Origin: Gnetum montanum
Taxonomy: Eukaryota > Streptophyta > Gnetopsida > Gnetales > Gnetaceae
Assembly: GCA_015680685.1 (NCBI GenBank)
Contig: MNCI01000556.1
Coordinates: forward strand, 558,711-622,710
DNA length: 64,000 nt
Direction of reading: 5' to 3'
Made by a program: the position numbers and the translations under genes. Positions within the stretch are counted from its first letter, which is position 1. Each line of letters starts with the position of its first letter. The notes under the pieces are model-generated. The model worked only from the letters and a program-made list of their open reading frames with translations. It did not search any database and was not told the DNA's origin. Positions 47,565-59,620 of this stretch are shown here, one piece after another.

Positions 47565-48407
47565 TGATGAGTGGTGAGGTACCCCTACACTCAACCATAC
47601 GAATATGAGCGTTCTCATGTGCAATCGAGTCGAACTCCATAGATGGACTAGTTGTGGCACCTAGATAGTTATCCTCAGGTCATAGTTCACTATCTTCCCA
47701 CCTAGACTAGTGTTATCTTTGTCACGTATGGTTTAGTTCAGAGTGAGGTGTATGATGTGGTTTCTAATCTAATGCTACTCCTAAAGGCAATGGAAAGTAA
47801 TATTATCTAAGCTAAGAGGGAAATGGTAAAAGAATCTAATCTAGCCTAAGTGCGATGAGCATCCATTCCTTGATCATCCATACACATCTTGGACCTCGAG
47901 CATGACTACCACTGGGATTACCAAGCATAGATCCTAGGTACACTACTGGGTTACCAAGTAGTCATACTTAAATGCTTGTAATCAAGTTGTACTCATTCCA
48001 CATCTAACGTGAGTTTTAGGGTGAGAGAGACTAATTAGGAAATTAGTAAATAATAATTAAATAAATAAATAAAAAAATTGAATGCTATAATGATGAAGTA
48101 ATCTCGATCTTTATTGTTGGTCATGTGCATGTCCAAGTATGTCACACTCGAATAAAGGATGTCGTACAATTACATTCACCACACTGCAGGCAGACACTAG
48201 AAAATAATCTATCTCTGAAGGGATCAAACTACTAGAGTTTAGCTATAATCTAACCTATGTTTTGAAATAAGGGAGAGCCGCTTCTTATTTATAGACATTG
48301 CAATGGACTATGATATAGCATACGCAATATCGCGGGGGATGCGATATCGTAGCGGACGCAATATCGCGTACGTGATATCATGGCCCATGCGATATTGTGT
48401 CCCATCA
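47565..48407 (-). repeat. 5' LTR of element D
   Basis: Pairs with 41782-42638. The U3 keeps more CpG (GATATCGTAGCGGACGC, ATATCGCGTACGTGATATC at about 48343-48380). It carries a 31-base segment near 47849-47879 not present in the 3' copy, and the 3' copy has extra U3 repeat units. Confidence 0.9.
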
Positions 48408-48488
48408 CTACCCAATATGTTATATTGTAAAGAAATTGTTACTCCTCTTCTTCACTCAAGGTTGAGTTTTCATTCAGTCATGGAGGTA

Positions 48489-49346
48489 TGATGAATCACC
48501 ATTTTGTGTCAGCCATGACATTGGGTACACAATGTTAGGGCCTTGGTTCGATGTCAGATATCCAACATCGAGGCATATTCTCCAAGTCTATAAATACCAC
48601 GCCTAGGCTTCCATTTTGGGTGAATTTTTGGAAATTTTTGAATAGGTTTAGTTAGATTTTTCAAGAAAGGTAGTGAAGCTCTTGTAGTTTCTTTTTCTCA
48701 AAGTTAGAATTTTTTGTAAGTGCCCACAGAAGAATTCCAAAGTGTGCATAGTTCTTTGTTCGAGCATTGATGTACCTGAGCATAGCAATGTGATGGAAAT
48801 AAGACAAACTCCTTTGGAAATCCTTGCAACACTAAGAATAGATTAATATTTTCTTTATTACATTTTAATTTTTTTCTTTTCATTTTAATGCATTTCAACT
48901 AAGCAATTTATTTCAAGCAATTAATGAACATGAGCACGACCACTTCAAGCATTCATATAGTACTTGATAACCTAGCAACACTTAATGTTTGGTAGCTTAA
49001 TAGTGCTATATGTGTTGAAGATGTGTTTAGAAAAGTGGAGTAGTTACTTGTGTTAGGCTAGATAGACAATAGAAATTAGTTTTCAATCTACTCTACCCTT
49101 ATTCTTGTTGTAGGCAATTATATCTATAAAATATAAAACAACAAAAATTCATATACCTCAACTACACTTAAACCATACACTTGAGGCTCACAAGTGTAAT
49201 TGGGAAGACAACGAATGTTATTAATGTTATTTCACTTCCTAGAGGATCTAGTGTATGAGATAACTATAGGTCCAAAAAATTCAACTAGATTACGCATAAT
49301 GCCTTAGTAATGGATATGGTTGGTGTAGGGGTACACTTTCTTATCA
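48489..49346 (+). repeat. Unpaired LTR E
   Basis: Starts TGATGAATCACC after GTCATGGAGGTA and ends TTCTTATCA. U3 GATGTCAGATATCCAACATCG repeats precede TCTATAAATACCACGCC (48590). I find no matching second LTR. By position it is the 3' LTR of the element whose post-pol region is split by D. Confidence 0.72.
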
Positions 49347-51150
49347 TTTTCTTATTCTTTCTACTTTTTTTGGTTGTTTTAATTTTCCTTGTCTATAATC
49401 TCCCTATTGATCATGTTGCTTGTTAAGGTGAGGTTTTTTCTCTATGTTGTCAAGTCATAAGGAATTGATTATTTGGACATTGAAAATACAACATCCATTC
49501 ACCCATTCCATTAATAAAAGATTCTTTCTTTGGTCATAATGGTAATCTTTTTCATTATCAAAACTCTAAATAACTTCCTAACTATTGTGTCTAGATGGAA
49601 AAATGTAGAACCAAGACAGAATGTAAAGGGTATGACATCAAGGGGATTTGTGAATTCTCTTTGGCTACTTCTATATGTTCTATCATGTTGATGAGGTTGT
49701 AACCATATCCCTGTAGATATAATGAAAAAAAGAAAATAAGAGCAATTTTAGCCAGCATTGGATAAACTTCTATGGGTCCCATTGGAAACACATGTACCCA
49801 TGCCTAAAGGTTGGTGACTTTTCAAATGAAAATAATAATAATAATAAGTATACAATAATAATGATCCTCCCTTGGACAACATGCTAAGTGATTTTGCTCC
49901 TTGCTACTTTGATAGTCTTATGGCTGTTTATAAATGAAATGAAATAATGTAGTGTCAGTGACTATGGTATGGACTTGGTTTGAATCATGGAAAGAAGGAA
50001 ACATGGTTGTTTAACCATTAATAACACACAAGGTTTTATTATGACCATGGTACAACATCTCATGTTCCAATTTCTATGCTCCCCTCTTCTGTCCATTCCA
50101 TCTCATTGTTCAAATGTTCATAACTTGTGGTCTTGTGTAACATAGAGTGATTATCTCAATTTACTAGTTTTAACATGTGTGTTTTGTTTCACAGGTATGC
50201 ATTACATTCAACTCCTCTAGTGCCTATGGACATTTTAGATGTGGTTGCACAAGGGCATCATAGGCTAGAGCTTGCTTTGGGAAGGATTCACTTATGTAAC
50301 TCTTGTGACTTGTACTTGCTAACTCAGACCACATCATTTTTCACCTTCCATGCACTCCCATTGTTATATTTTACTATTTCTCTTATCATGTTCTATCCCA
50401 AAATCAAGGTTTCAATTCCCTTTTTCTTACTCATTCATGTACTTTTACCATTGAAGACTTCACCTTATCCTACTTCAATACCTCCAATGCATTATTCCAC
50501 TTACCCAAATTGCAAAATTTAACTTTCAACCTTTCAATCCAACCCCAAGCTTCAGTTTACATATCGTTTGGCCCCATTAAACTTGAAATTTTTGAACTTT
50601 TGGGTCATGTACCTAATGTCAAGTCTGACTTGACATTGCATCCTCAATGTTGTGTATCCAACATCGAGTCTAATATATATATAGTTGACTCCCACACAAT
50701 GTGAACTTCATTTCTCTCAATTGTTGCTAGGGGAGTTGTTGAACTTTTTTCTCATGACTTAGAGCTCTACACCTCCATCTTCCATTTATGATATCTATCT
50801 CTCTAACACTTTGATTCCCATACCATTTGAATCTATCTAACCCTAAAGTGTTCAACATAGTCATGAAAGGGGTTGGGGNNNNNNNNNNNNNNNNNNNNNN
50901 NNNNGTGCATGCATGTAAACTTTGTGACAATTTGTCAAAATTTTCTATCACCTGGAAGATATTTTAAGGGTAAGGATATTAAAAACCTTATACTTATAAT
51001 AAAAAATCATTAATGATAATGCCAGACATCTAATTTTTCTAACCCTTAGGCCTAAAACTAGTATTTTAATCCACATATAATGAAAAAGGAACTAGTTGTG
51101 ATGGGTCATAGAAGAGATAGACACTTTTTGGGGGATTTTTCTTAAAAATT
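49347..51150 (+). other. Non-coding retrotransposon sequence with a gap
   Basis: Loose matches to post-pol regions (CCCATGCCTAAAGGTTGG at 49798, AGAGCTTGCTTTGGGAAGGA at 50266). An ATT/AAT microsatellite lies at 49828-49848. N run at 50879-50904. Probably belongs to element C between pol and its aORF. No gene is supported. Confidence 0.5.
50879..50904. other. Assembly gap (N run)
   Basis: 26 unknown bases inside retrotransposon non-coding sequence. Confidence 0.98.
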
Positions 51151-51199
51151 TTCTTTACCTTGCAATCATATGCATAATGAGATTAATGAAATAAGGTTA

Positions 51200-52850
51200 T
51201 GAGTAAGGTATGAATTGATTAAGGATAATAAGCATGACCTTGGTAACACTTGGTTTTCGTTTGATTGCAAATGGTCCCAAAAAGAGATGCTTAGGGTGAA
51301 CCCTCATAGAGAGCTGCTAAGTGTCCATATGGTGGCTACGGTCAGCAAGGAGAACAAGTCGAACATGATGAATAGGAGGCCCAATCTTTCAGTATCCATC
51401 AAGAGGCCCTTGCTACTGGGCAATTAGCCCAAGGTGAGGCAGTAGAAGTACCGACTTCCAAATAGGGAAAACATCTCATGTTTTCTCTTGATTAACTTGT
51501 TGCCATCCTAAAAAATGTCCACATTGACCTTAGTCATTCTGGAAATGAACTTTGATCCATTCATGGAATTTGCTTCTGAAGCAATGTGAATGCAACTTAA
51601 GAGTGTCCCCATTGTGGCTGATCCTATCTAATAGTGGTGAATGGTACCTCCAGGAAGTCTATCAATTCTGGCACAATAAGGATGAAGGTACCACTATGAA
51701 TATCTATGGGGTGAATGTTTGTTATGTAGTTAAAAATATAGTTATAGCTCTCAACCTACCTAATGAAGGGGCCAAATTTGCTCACCTATCTACCATATCC
51801 AACCCCAAAACAAAGACACTATGGCTGAAGCAAGCATATGGCAAAGAAGATAAACATACCATGAGTTGACCTTGGAAGAGAGAACCTACTTCAATATTGG
51901 AACATACCACCTATTTTCCATCAAAGGGATCAATTGCATTTCCACTTATGCAACTAGGTAAAGTGTCGTTTTAATGGAAAAATTTTTAGTTAACCTTCCC
52001 TAGTACTATTTCAAAAAAATCTAATGGTTGTTCAAAGAAACAAAGTCAAGGAGACCAACACTTCCATTTCCCTATCTGATCAAAAATTTGTGCAAATACA
52101 TGGAAATCTTAGGATATATTAATGATATCCTTTGGAAGGCTCAGCATGCCTCTTTTGTAGAGCTTCTCAAAACTATAGCACCAAGAAAAGATTTTGATGA
52201 GGAGTAGGAAGTTGAAAAGGAGGTAGAACTAATAACAAAAATTCAACAAGAACCTAAGTAGTGCCTACAAGCACAAGCTCCACCACCATCACAAGATTAT
52301 AGACTGCCAATGAGCCACCTACAACGAATCACTAAGACCATCACCTAAGGGAGTAGGGATGAGGCCAATCTCTTCCAAGTTATGGATGACATTGTACAAT
52401 CTACCATATCAACCAATTCAACAAAGGGGGAGATCTTGGTTTAGTCAAGAGAAGGGGGATCCCAATGAACATTCCAGATCTCTCAAAACGCTACATTCTT
52501 TTAGGTTCCTTTGAAGACTTGAGAAGGTCCCATAATCATGGTGCTACAACACGTAAATGCAACAAGCATAGTAGAGGTGATCACTAATCACTAACCTCAA
52601 ATATGCCAACCTTGTCATGTTAATAGCAAGTCATCCTAGAAGTGAGTTGGAGAAGCAAGTGGTGACCACCTATGCACTATATGAGAAGGAGTTTACAGAT
52701 CAAAAGGATGCGTTGCAAAAGTTACAAGTGGCAAACTTAGAATTAGAGATGGTCAAAGCTAGCTACCAAGGATAGAAAGATGTAACCTTGAATCTAGCTG
52801 AATATTGATAGACTATCAAGAGCTAAGGGATAAATCTAGGGCCTTTGAGG
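51200..52850 (+). pseudogene. Extra post-pol gene (aORF) of element C
   Basis: Broken gene located just before the 3' LTR. The core at 51540-51870 includes FDPFMEFASEAM, SGEWYLQEVYQFWHNKDEGT and IYGVNVCYVVKNIVIALNLP, homologous to A and D at the same place. A Gln/Glu/Lys-rich, coiled-coil-like C-terminal part follows to about 52850 with many stops. Role unknown. Confidence 0.62.
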
Positions 52851-53283
52851 GGGAATGATAGTAGTTCATAGCATGGTATGTTAAGGAAAATCAAATATTT
52901 TTGTAATTTCCATGTTCTTGGGAGGTACCAGTGCTAGCACACATTGGCATAGCAACCTAGATGGTGCATGAACAAAGGATAGAGGAAGAAAAATTACAAG
53001 CCTTACTAAATTGTTACAAATTCCAATAGCTCGATGACAAAGGGAAATGGAAGAGCCACCACCTCCTAGCACTAAATGAGCCTTCCAATCTTGTTTTGTC
53101 TTGTTTCTTTTATAATAATGTGTTTCATTTTTGTACTACACCACTATGGCATGTGAAAAATTAGTTTTTTTTGTCCATTATTGGAGTTAGTCAATAATCC
53201 CATACCTAACCAATATTTTATGAAGGACTTGTTCCTCATTTTTGTTTAACTCAAGGATGATTTTTCATTCAGTTGTGGTGGTA

Positions 53284-54096
53284 TGATGAGGTATGATTCA
53301 ATGGGCCTCGATGTCAGGTACATGATGTCACCTCATCTAGACCTCACCTATAAATATTGCACTTGGGCTTCCAGATGAGACAACTATTAGCTTACATCTT
53401 AGAAATAGTTAGTTTTCAATTTCTTTTCTTTTAAGTCCATTATTTTCTAGTGCATGCCCATAGTGTGATGTTTGTAATTGTATGACACCTTTGTTCAAGT
53501 GTGATGTACTTGGACACATTACATGACTGGCAATAAAGATTGAGATTACTTCCATCATTGCAACATTCACTTAGCTTAATATTGTTGTTTTAATTATTTA
53601 ATGCTTTCTTTAGTCAAATATTTCCATTTACTATTATTTACTATTTCTATTGTTAAGAGGAATCTATACACCTTAATCTCAAGTGTTTAAGTGTAGATAC
53701 TTGGTTGCCAAAGGTGTATCGTTTGGCATGCCTAGTGGCATACACTTGGTAAACCCAGTAGTAGCTCCACGAATTCCAAGATGTGTATGGATGATTAAGA
53801 GTAGATCCTATCATCATAGGATAATTTAGAATTTATTTTTCATTATTCATTAGTTAATCAATTTATCTTTTTTCATCACTAAGAGTAGCATAAAATTAGG
53901 AAACATCATACATCTCACTTTGGACTAAACCATACATGACAAATCTATCACTAGTCCAAGTGGAAAGAGAGTGAACTATGAACAAGGCATAACAATCTAG
54001 ATACCAAAACTAGTTCCATCCTTAGAATTTAGCCAAATTGCATGTGAATGCTTGTGATTAATATGGTTGAGCGTAGGGGTACCTTGCAACTCATCA
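53284..54096 (+). repeat. 3' LTR of element C
   Basis: Starts TGATGAGGTATGATTCAATG after a GTTGTGGTGGTA polypurine-like stretch and ends GCAACTCATCA. Closest match in the window is 33933-34808 (CACCTATAAATATTGC, TTAGAAATAGTTAGTTTTCA). Confidence 0.82.
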
Positions 54097-55000
54097 AGAA
54101 GAAATGGGCTTACCTTCTTGGGATAACATCCAATTAATTATAAGTTCACTTACATCCACCTCTACATCAACAATCTTAGAGAAATTTAGGATAGCTAACA
54201 CTAAAGCACTACAAATTTTATTTTTTAAAGCTTGAAATTAATTTTCTTTTTCATAATTCCATACAAAATTAGTAATCTTCTTTAATAAGATAACATTGGC
54301 TATGTAATAGAATTTAAATGTCTAATAAATCTCTTATAAAAATTAGCTAGCCCAAGGAAATATCTCATTTGTCTAACATTCTTTGATGAAGGCCAATGTT
54401 AAGTCATCTTTATCATACCAAGATCTATCTTCATTTGGTTTCTGAAGATGACATGAGCCACATATTTAATTTTCCTTTTGAGAAATTTTTATTTCTTTAC
54501 ATTTACCACTAGGTAAGCATCATGTAATTTAGAAAACACCTTAAATGTTCTACTTGCTATTCCGCATTGAAACTATATACATGAGTATCATCAAATAACA
54601 CAATGCAACATTTTCCAATTAATTCCCTCAACACATCATGCGTTAATCTTAGTAGGAGAATTGTTAGCCTAAACAACATGAGTAATCACTTATACAATCC
54701 ATTAGTAGTTTTAAAAGTGATTTTCCATTCATTCCTTAGTCTAATAAACATTTTGTGATAACCACTTTTTAAATCATTCTTTGAAAAGACTTTGGCATTA
54801 GCGAGAACGTCATGAATATCATCCATCATAGGAATGGGAAAATGATACTTGATTATTATCCTATTCATAGTCCTAGAATCAATAAACCTCCTTAGCTCAT
54901 TGGTGTCTTTCTTAGGCAATGAGATAGCTAAAACTAAACATGGGAGTATGGACTCCTTGATGAAACTATTTGAGAGTAATTCACTAACTTATCTTTAAAG
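54097..55000 (-). pseudogene. Element G: reverse transcriptase
   Basis: Minus strand 54919-54686 is open: MPKKDTNELRRFIDSRTMNR, then FPIPMMDDIHDVLANAKVFS and DLKSGYHKMFIRLRNEWKIT. Further on, HDVLRELIGKCCIVLFDDTH shows the catalytic D-D pair (F-D-D). More stops follow. It ends at LSQEGKPIS, the start of RNase H, where element C is inserted. Chromovirus-type Ty3 by sequence order. Confidence 0.87.
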
Positions 55001-55900
55001 TTTCTTCCACTAATATGGATTTATCCTATAGGCCCTATCATTTGTTATTGTTACTCCTAGAATGAAATTTATTTGATGCTAAATTAGCCTCATTGGTGGA
55101 AGCTCTTCTAACTTCATTTAAACACACTAGTAAAATCTTGTACCAAAGATTACACCAATGTTGAACATTCATTTGGTTGCTCCCCTTTACATGTTATAAG
55201 TGTAGATATAATGATGAAACCATGCCTAATTTATTCATGTGCTTCAACATTTTCTTGCTCACTTATCAAGATTAATGAAGCATTAGTAGGAACATTTTCT
55301 TTGTATTGGTATAAAGTCATAGAAATAAAATTATGGATCCCATCTTTTCCTGAGACTAACTAAACATTACTTGCATCATCAAATGGAGCCCTATTGCCAA
55401 AATTCCAAGGTCCTTCCAAAATAACATTAGCATAATAAATTGAAGGAATTCCACAATGCACTTGGTTTCTAAAGGATCCAATCTTGAAGAACAAAATGCA
55501 TCTTTCTTTCACTTCTCAAAAATGATCTCTAGAGAGAAAATGAACTCTAAATGGCTTCGAATGTGGAAATTTTTTAAAATCACACTTGGAATTATCCTTA
55601 GAAGAAATCACATTTTCATGGGCATCACCATCAATTAGTATGTGTAACCACTTTCTACTATCAAGACATGTAGTCTTAATTCTAAAGAGAATTTTCCTCA
55701 TAGGATCTTCATTTATATTAAGATTTCTCAGAGAAAAGTATAAGAATTAATTTTAGTTACATATTCTATCATAGGAGCCTAAGGATTACCTTCATTATCT
55801 TTAAAAACCTTTGGCTTCTAGCATTTTCATTGTTGGTGTTCCATGTTACCATAATTAAAGAATTGGAGAATAGCTAAGAAGTACATAAACAAAGAAGAAT
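55001..55900 (-). pseudogene. Element G: protease and end of gag
   Basis: 55701-55516 is open and reads MRKILFRIKTTCLDSRKWLH then ILIDGDAHENVISSK, a protease active-site region with D-G-D where F has D-G-G. Near 55850 a decayed knuckle reads FNYGNMEHQQ-stop-KC. Same family as element F. The rest of gag and the 5' LTR are not recognisable. Confidence 0.65.
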
Positions 55901-57012
55901 AAAGCATTGGTAAACATGCAAGCTAGAATAAAGTAGAAAAGGAGTAAGGAAGAGTGGAAAGCCATGCATAATTTTATTAAGAAGGTGGAACTGATTATGA
56001 TGAAAAAATAGCAAGAATGTCTAGAGAAAGAGAGATAGAAGCCTTTTGCATGTTGAACATTTGAAGAAAGGAGGAACTATACAAAGCAAGATATTATGAC
56101 CTTGCACTTCACTCATGACCTTTTAGAGTTGCTACATCCTCCATTCTTAGAGCCAAAATCAAGTTCATCCTCTAGTCATGATCCATATGAGGAAAAACAT
56201 GAATCGATAGGATAGGGTTCTAAGTATTTGGAAAACTTAGCATGGGCTCCTAATTCTTCTATTATGTCTTGAAAGTGTTCTACTTCCTATAATATAAGCT
56301 TATTTATGTCCCCTAAAAAAATTTCATTAGCTCATAATAAATTCCTAAACTACTACTAAGGGATTTAGAAGCTTATGTATGCGTCCATAAAGTAGTCATA
56401 TCCAATAGTATTATTAAATATAATTTTTTTAATTTAAGTCCTTTGTAAAAATATCTTCTCTATGTTCATTGGATGAAATATATGATAATTTTACTATTTA
56501 TAACTCTAATTGATCTTGAAGAAAATGATATTTAATCTTAATATGTTTAGTTTTTCCATGAAACATAATTTTTATAGATAGAAATAGTAACATTATTATC
56601 ATAATGGATTATTACTAGATTAGAGAATGCTATATTGAAAAGCTTTAATACTTCCCTCATCTAGAGAATCTATGTGCAATAGTGTGAAGCTACAACATAT
56701 TAATCTTTAGCTAATGATAATACTACAAAGTTTTACTTGTTGATTAACTATATTTTATTTGTAATCTTTATACTCTCTTTACAAGTATTCAACATGAACT
56801 ACAATAGTATTTTTTTTAATAATGACACTGTTAACACAACATGCTTAATTTTTTCCTATATTCAACTCTAGCATTCTTAATTGATAAGCTTTATTTATTA
56901 CTTTAACGACTTTTTTTTTGTATTAGCTCACCCCTCTCTAAGATCCTCTTTATTCCTTCAAAGAATTAATTTTTTTCCTTTTGTACATGTCAAATAAAGA
57001 AGAGAGAACATA
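55901..57012. other. AT-rich region with copia remnant
   Basis: Mostly stops in all frames. Apart from the Ty1/copia RNase H remnant given separately, I see nothing definable. The boundary with element G is unclear. Confidence 0.5.
56380..56720 (-). pseudogene. Ty1/copia RNase H remnant
   Basis: Minus-strand translation in two frames gives YDNNVTISIYKN, then FHGKTKHIKIKYHFLQDQLE, then SYISSNEHREDIFTKDL. This is the well-known C-terminal RNase H signature of plant copia pol (D-N-x-x-x-I-x-I-x-x-N, F-H-x-R-T-K-H-I, D-x-x-T-K-x-L). It has one frameshift and stops. No LTR was matched. Confidence 0.75.
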
Positions 57013-57814
57013 TGATGAATGGCAAGGTACCCTTACACTCAGCCATATGAATACGAGTGTCTCACACGCGATCGAGTCGAACTCCAAGGACTAAGTGCTT
57101 ACATGCCTTATGGAACACTTAAGGTTAACCAATCGTTGTCTTCCCAGACTTACTTGTATTGTCATGGTTGTATGGTTAAGTAAGTCTGAGGTATATGATT
57201 TTTATGTCTTTTGTCTTTTCATCGCCTATGCTAAGAGATGAAGGGTGAAGAGACTAAGTAACTAATTTTCATTAACTAAGCTTTAATCGTCCTAGCATCA
57301 GTATCCGTTCCCACTTACCATACACAACATAAACCAATGCAATGCTACTAGGATTACCAAATGCTATTCGTTACTGGGTTATGAAGCATAGCACATGTGC
57401 TCGAAGCTGTCGTACTGAATGCACTTAACTAGGAGTTGAGAGTTGAGAGAGATTAATTATCTAAGAAATAATTTAAGAATTTAACATTAATTAAGTCCTA
57501 ATTAGCTTAGTCCATGCATTGCATAGTTTATTAGAAATTTCATCTTTATTTTCGTACACAAATATGTGCTCAGGTACAATTTTCTCGAATAAAGATCCAT
57601 TCACTTTGAGATTCCTACTGCAGGCACATGGAAATTATTCTATCTCTGGAATGGTAAAACTACCAGAGTTTAGATAAGGGTCTAGATCTATATGGAGAAA
57701 CAAGGGAGAGTCGCCTCTTATTTATAGAACTAGCGACGGGCTACGCAATATCGTAGGGGTCGACACGATATCGCAGATGCGATATCACAGCCCATGCGAT
57801 ATCACATCCCATCA
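57013..57814 (-). repeat. 3' LTR of element H
   Basis: Starts TGATGAATGGCAAGGTACCC and ends ATATCACATCCCATCA. U3 repeats ACGATATCGCAGATGCGATATC at 57761-57790 lie upstream (minus) of TATAAATAAGAGG at about 57717-57727. Confidence 0.85.
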
Positions 57815-59620
57815 TACCCCCATGACTGAATGAAAATCCATCCTTGAGTTCCTTACAAAATATTGGGATAGTATGGGATTATTGACTTGAATGACCCTAA
57901 TGGTAGATGGGGTGACATGTGAATGGATCATCATTATAATACATGGCAAAATTTAGTGTTCATGACAACAAGAGTGAACACTATACACATTTGACATCCA
58001 ACCTTATTTGGCAGCTAGGATAGAAGAGAGAAGAGAGAGAGAAAAGAAGAAGTCTGTTGCTGCCAATGCCAAGATTTCACCTTTCATTGTTCATCCATAA
58101 GTGCACCATCAATCTTGTTCCTTGCATAACCGCTTCAGCACTAGTCCATTTCAAGTGTTTCCTCCAAGTCCAATCTGTTGTTGTATTTTTTCCATCTGCA
58201 CACACAACACAGTATGATATTAGCAAGGGTAAATGAATCACCATGTAGTTAATACCATGCCTCAGTGTAAATTCCATTGGCTGAGTTGTGATATGGCTAA
58301 TGTGGATCTAGAGAGATAATACTGGTAACTACCCGAGGTGTAGGGATTAAGAGAAAAATCAAAAAATTGGATGAGGACCCCCATGACTGAGTGAACCTTC
58401 GGTAGTGATAGAATGGAAAAAGAGAATGAATAAGAAAGATGAAGAAAAATAAACAATGACAACACCTATAAAATGGATGTCAAAGATGGAAATGAACAAA
58501 ATAATTGGTGATTGCATAAATGTTTAAGGGAGAGAAATTAATGGATGCACCAAATAGGAATGCCAATGGGTCCTCCCCAATGTAGGCTCATGCCCTTAAT
58601 GCCCTGAAAATACCACATTCAAAGAGTCTATAGGCTCTAGAAATTTCATTGGAAACAAGGGTTAAAGTCTTAACCACAAGAATTTACCAAAAATAAAAAA
58701 AAGCATCCACCAAAATATAGACTATTGATACAATTGGCAATGAGGTTATAAATGGGGAAAGAAGGATGGAAAGAAGAGAATGGAATGGAATCTCAAGAAC
58801 AAGGTGGTGTACAGCCCCTTGTGTATTAATGGTTAATGTGACTTAGTAGATCCCATTCCAAATCTAGCCTCAAAAAAACCACATTCAGTGACTTTGCATT
58901 AATACATTCAGCCCATCCATCCACTTGAAGTAACAAGAATGTCTTCATGAAAGAGCCACCACCATTCCAATGAAAAGAAAGAGGAGAAAGTAGCAAGCAA
59001 GAAGGGACTTAATTAGAGGAAACATGTTTATTGTAGTTCCATAACCAATGCTTATAGCCCAAATGATTATTTTATCTAAGGGGTGTGCTTTGAATTCTCA
59101 CTATTTTTTTTTTGTGTTTTTGCATGAGAACCACACTATGCAAAGATATATTATTTTTATTTGCTCAACTTCCTAATAATGCGACAACGTCAGAATGGTA
59201 AGAAAAATCAAGAAGAAAACATCCAAGAACCCAAGAGAATGGTTAGAACAAGTGCATCAAATCCCCTTGAAGTCAAACCCTTTTTGATCCTTGAGTCCTT
59301 CCTTAGTTTGAGAAATGCCCAGTCACCAATTCCTTGATAGTTCTTATTATTGAGGAAGGGACTGTACAGTTCCAAGCCAAGAGAGACCATAGAATTTTAT
59401 GGATGTATGGATGAAGTGGACTCATTTCCTGCTATATCAAAAGAACCATACCTTAGTATCAACATCATAACCTAAAGGTAAAAACCAAACATTAGCAATC
59501 AATGGAGTATAGTTCATACCATCTTCGGAGCACTTATTAAGTGACAAATTAAATAAAGTAATCAAACACACAAAGAAATGAAAAAGTATAAATAATGTTG
59601 TAAAACAAAAATAAGAAAAG
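57815..59620 (-). other. Post-pol region of element H
   Basis: Contains the T-rich tract (59560-59650 on the plus strand as A-rich), one hairpin module (59082-59136), and GGGCTATAAGCATTGGTTAT at about 59040-59060 (minus). No aORF is present. Other small open frames are not conserved. Confidence 0.62.
59082..59136 (-). other. Hairpin module (element H)
   Basis: On the plus strand GGTGTG (59082-59087) faces CCACAC (59131-59136), and TTCTCA (59095-59100) pairs with TGAGAA (59125-59130), around a T-rich loop (A-rich in the element's own orientation). Confidence 0.62.

Larger units (their letters stand above)
41782..48407 (-). mobile_element. LTR retrotransposon D (Tat/Athila-like, pol-less)
   Basis: A complete 6.6 kb insertion with LTRs of 857 and 843 bp and an identical 5-bp duplication CTACC (41777-41781 and 48408-48412). 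Minus-strand order: 5' LTR, primer site, gag, T-rich/post-pol region, aORF, polypurine tract GTGGGGGTA, 3' LTR. Protease, RT, RNase H and integrase are absent. Its gag and LTRs are closest to element I. Confidence 0.92.
33933..54096 (+). mobile_element. LTR retrotransposon C with nested debris
   Basis: The outer LTRs 33933-34808 and 53284-54096 are each other's best match in the window. Both flanks fall in a GAA repeat (left ends AAGAAGAA, right begins AGAAGAAATGG), and the flanks join into one RNase H gene of element G. On the plus strand, primer-binding site and gag follow the 5' LTR, and an aORF precedes the 3' LTR. Protease, RT and integrase are not seen. The middle holds another LTR (39448), an inverted piece, element D and LTR E (48489), so which post-pol segments belong to C is partly unresolved. 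Confidence 0.7.
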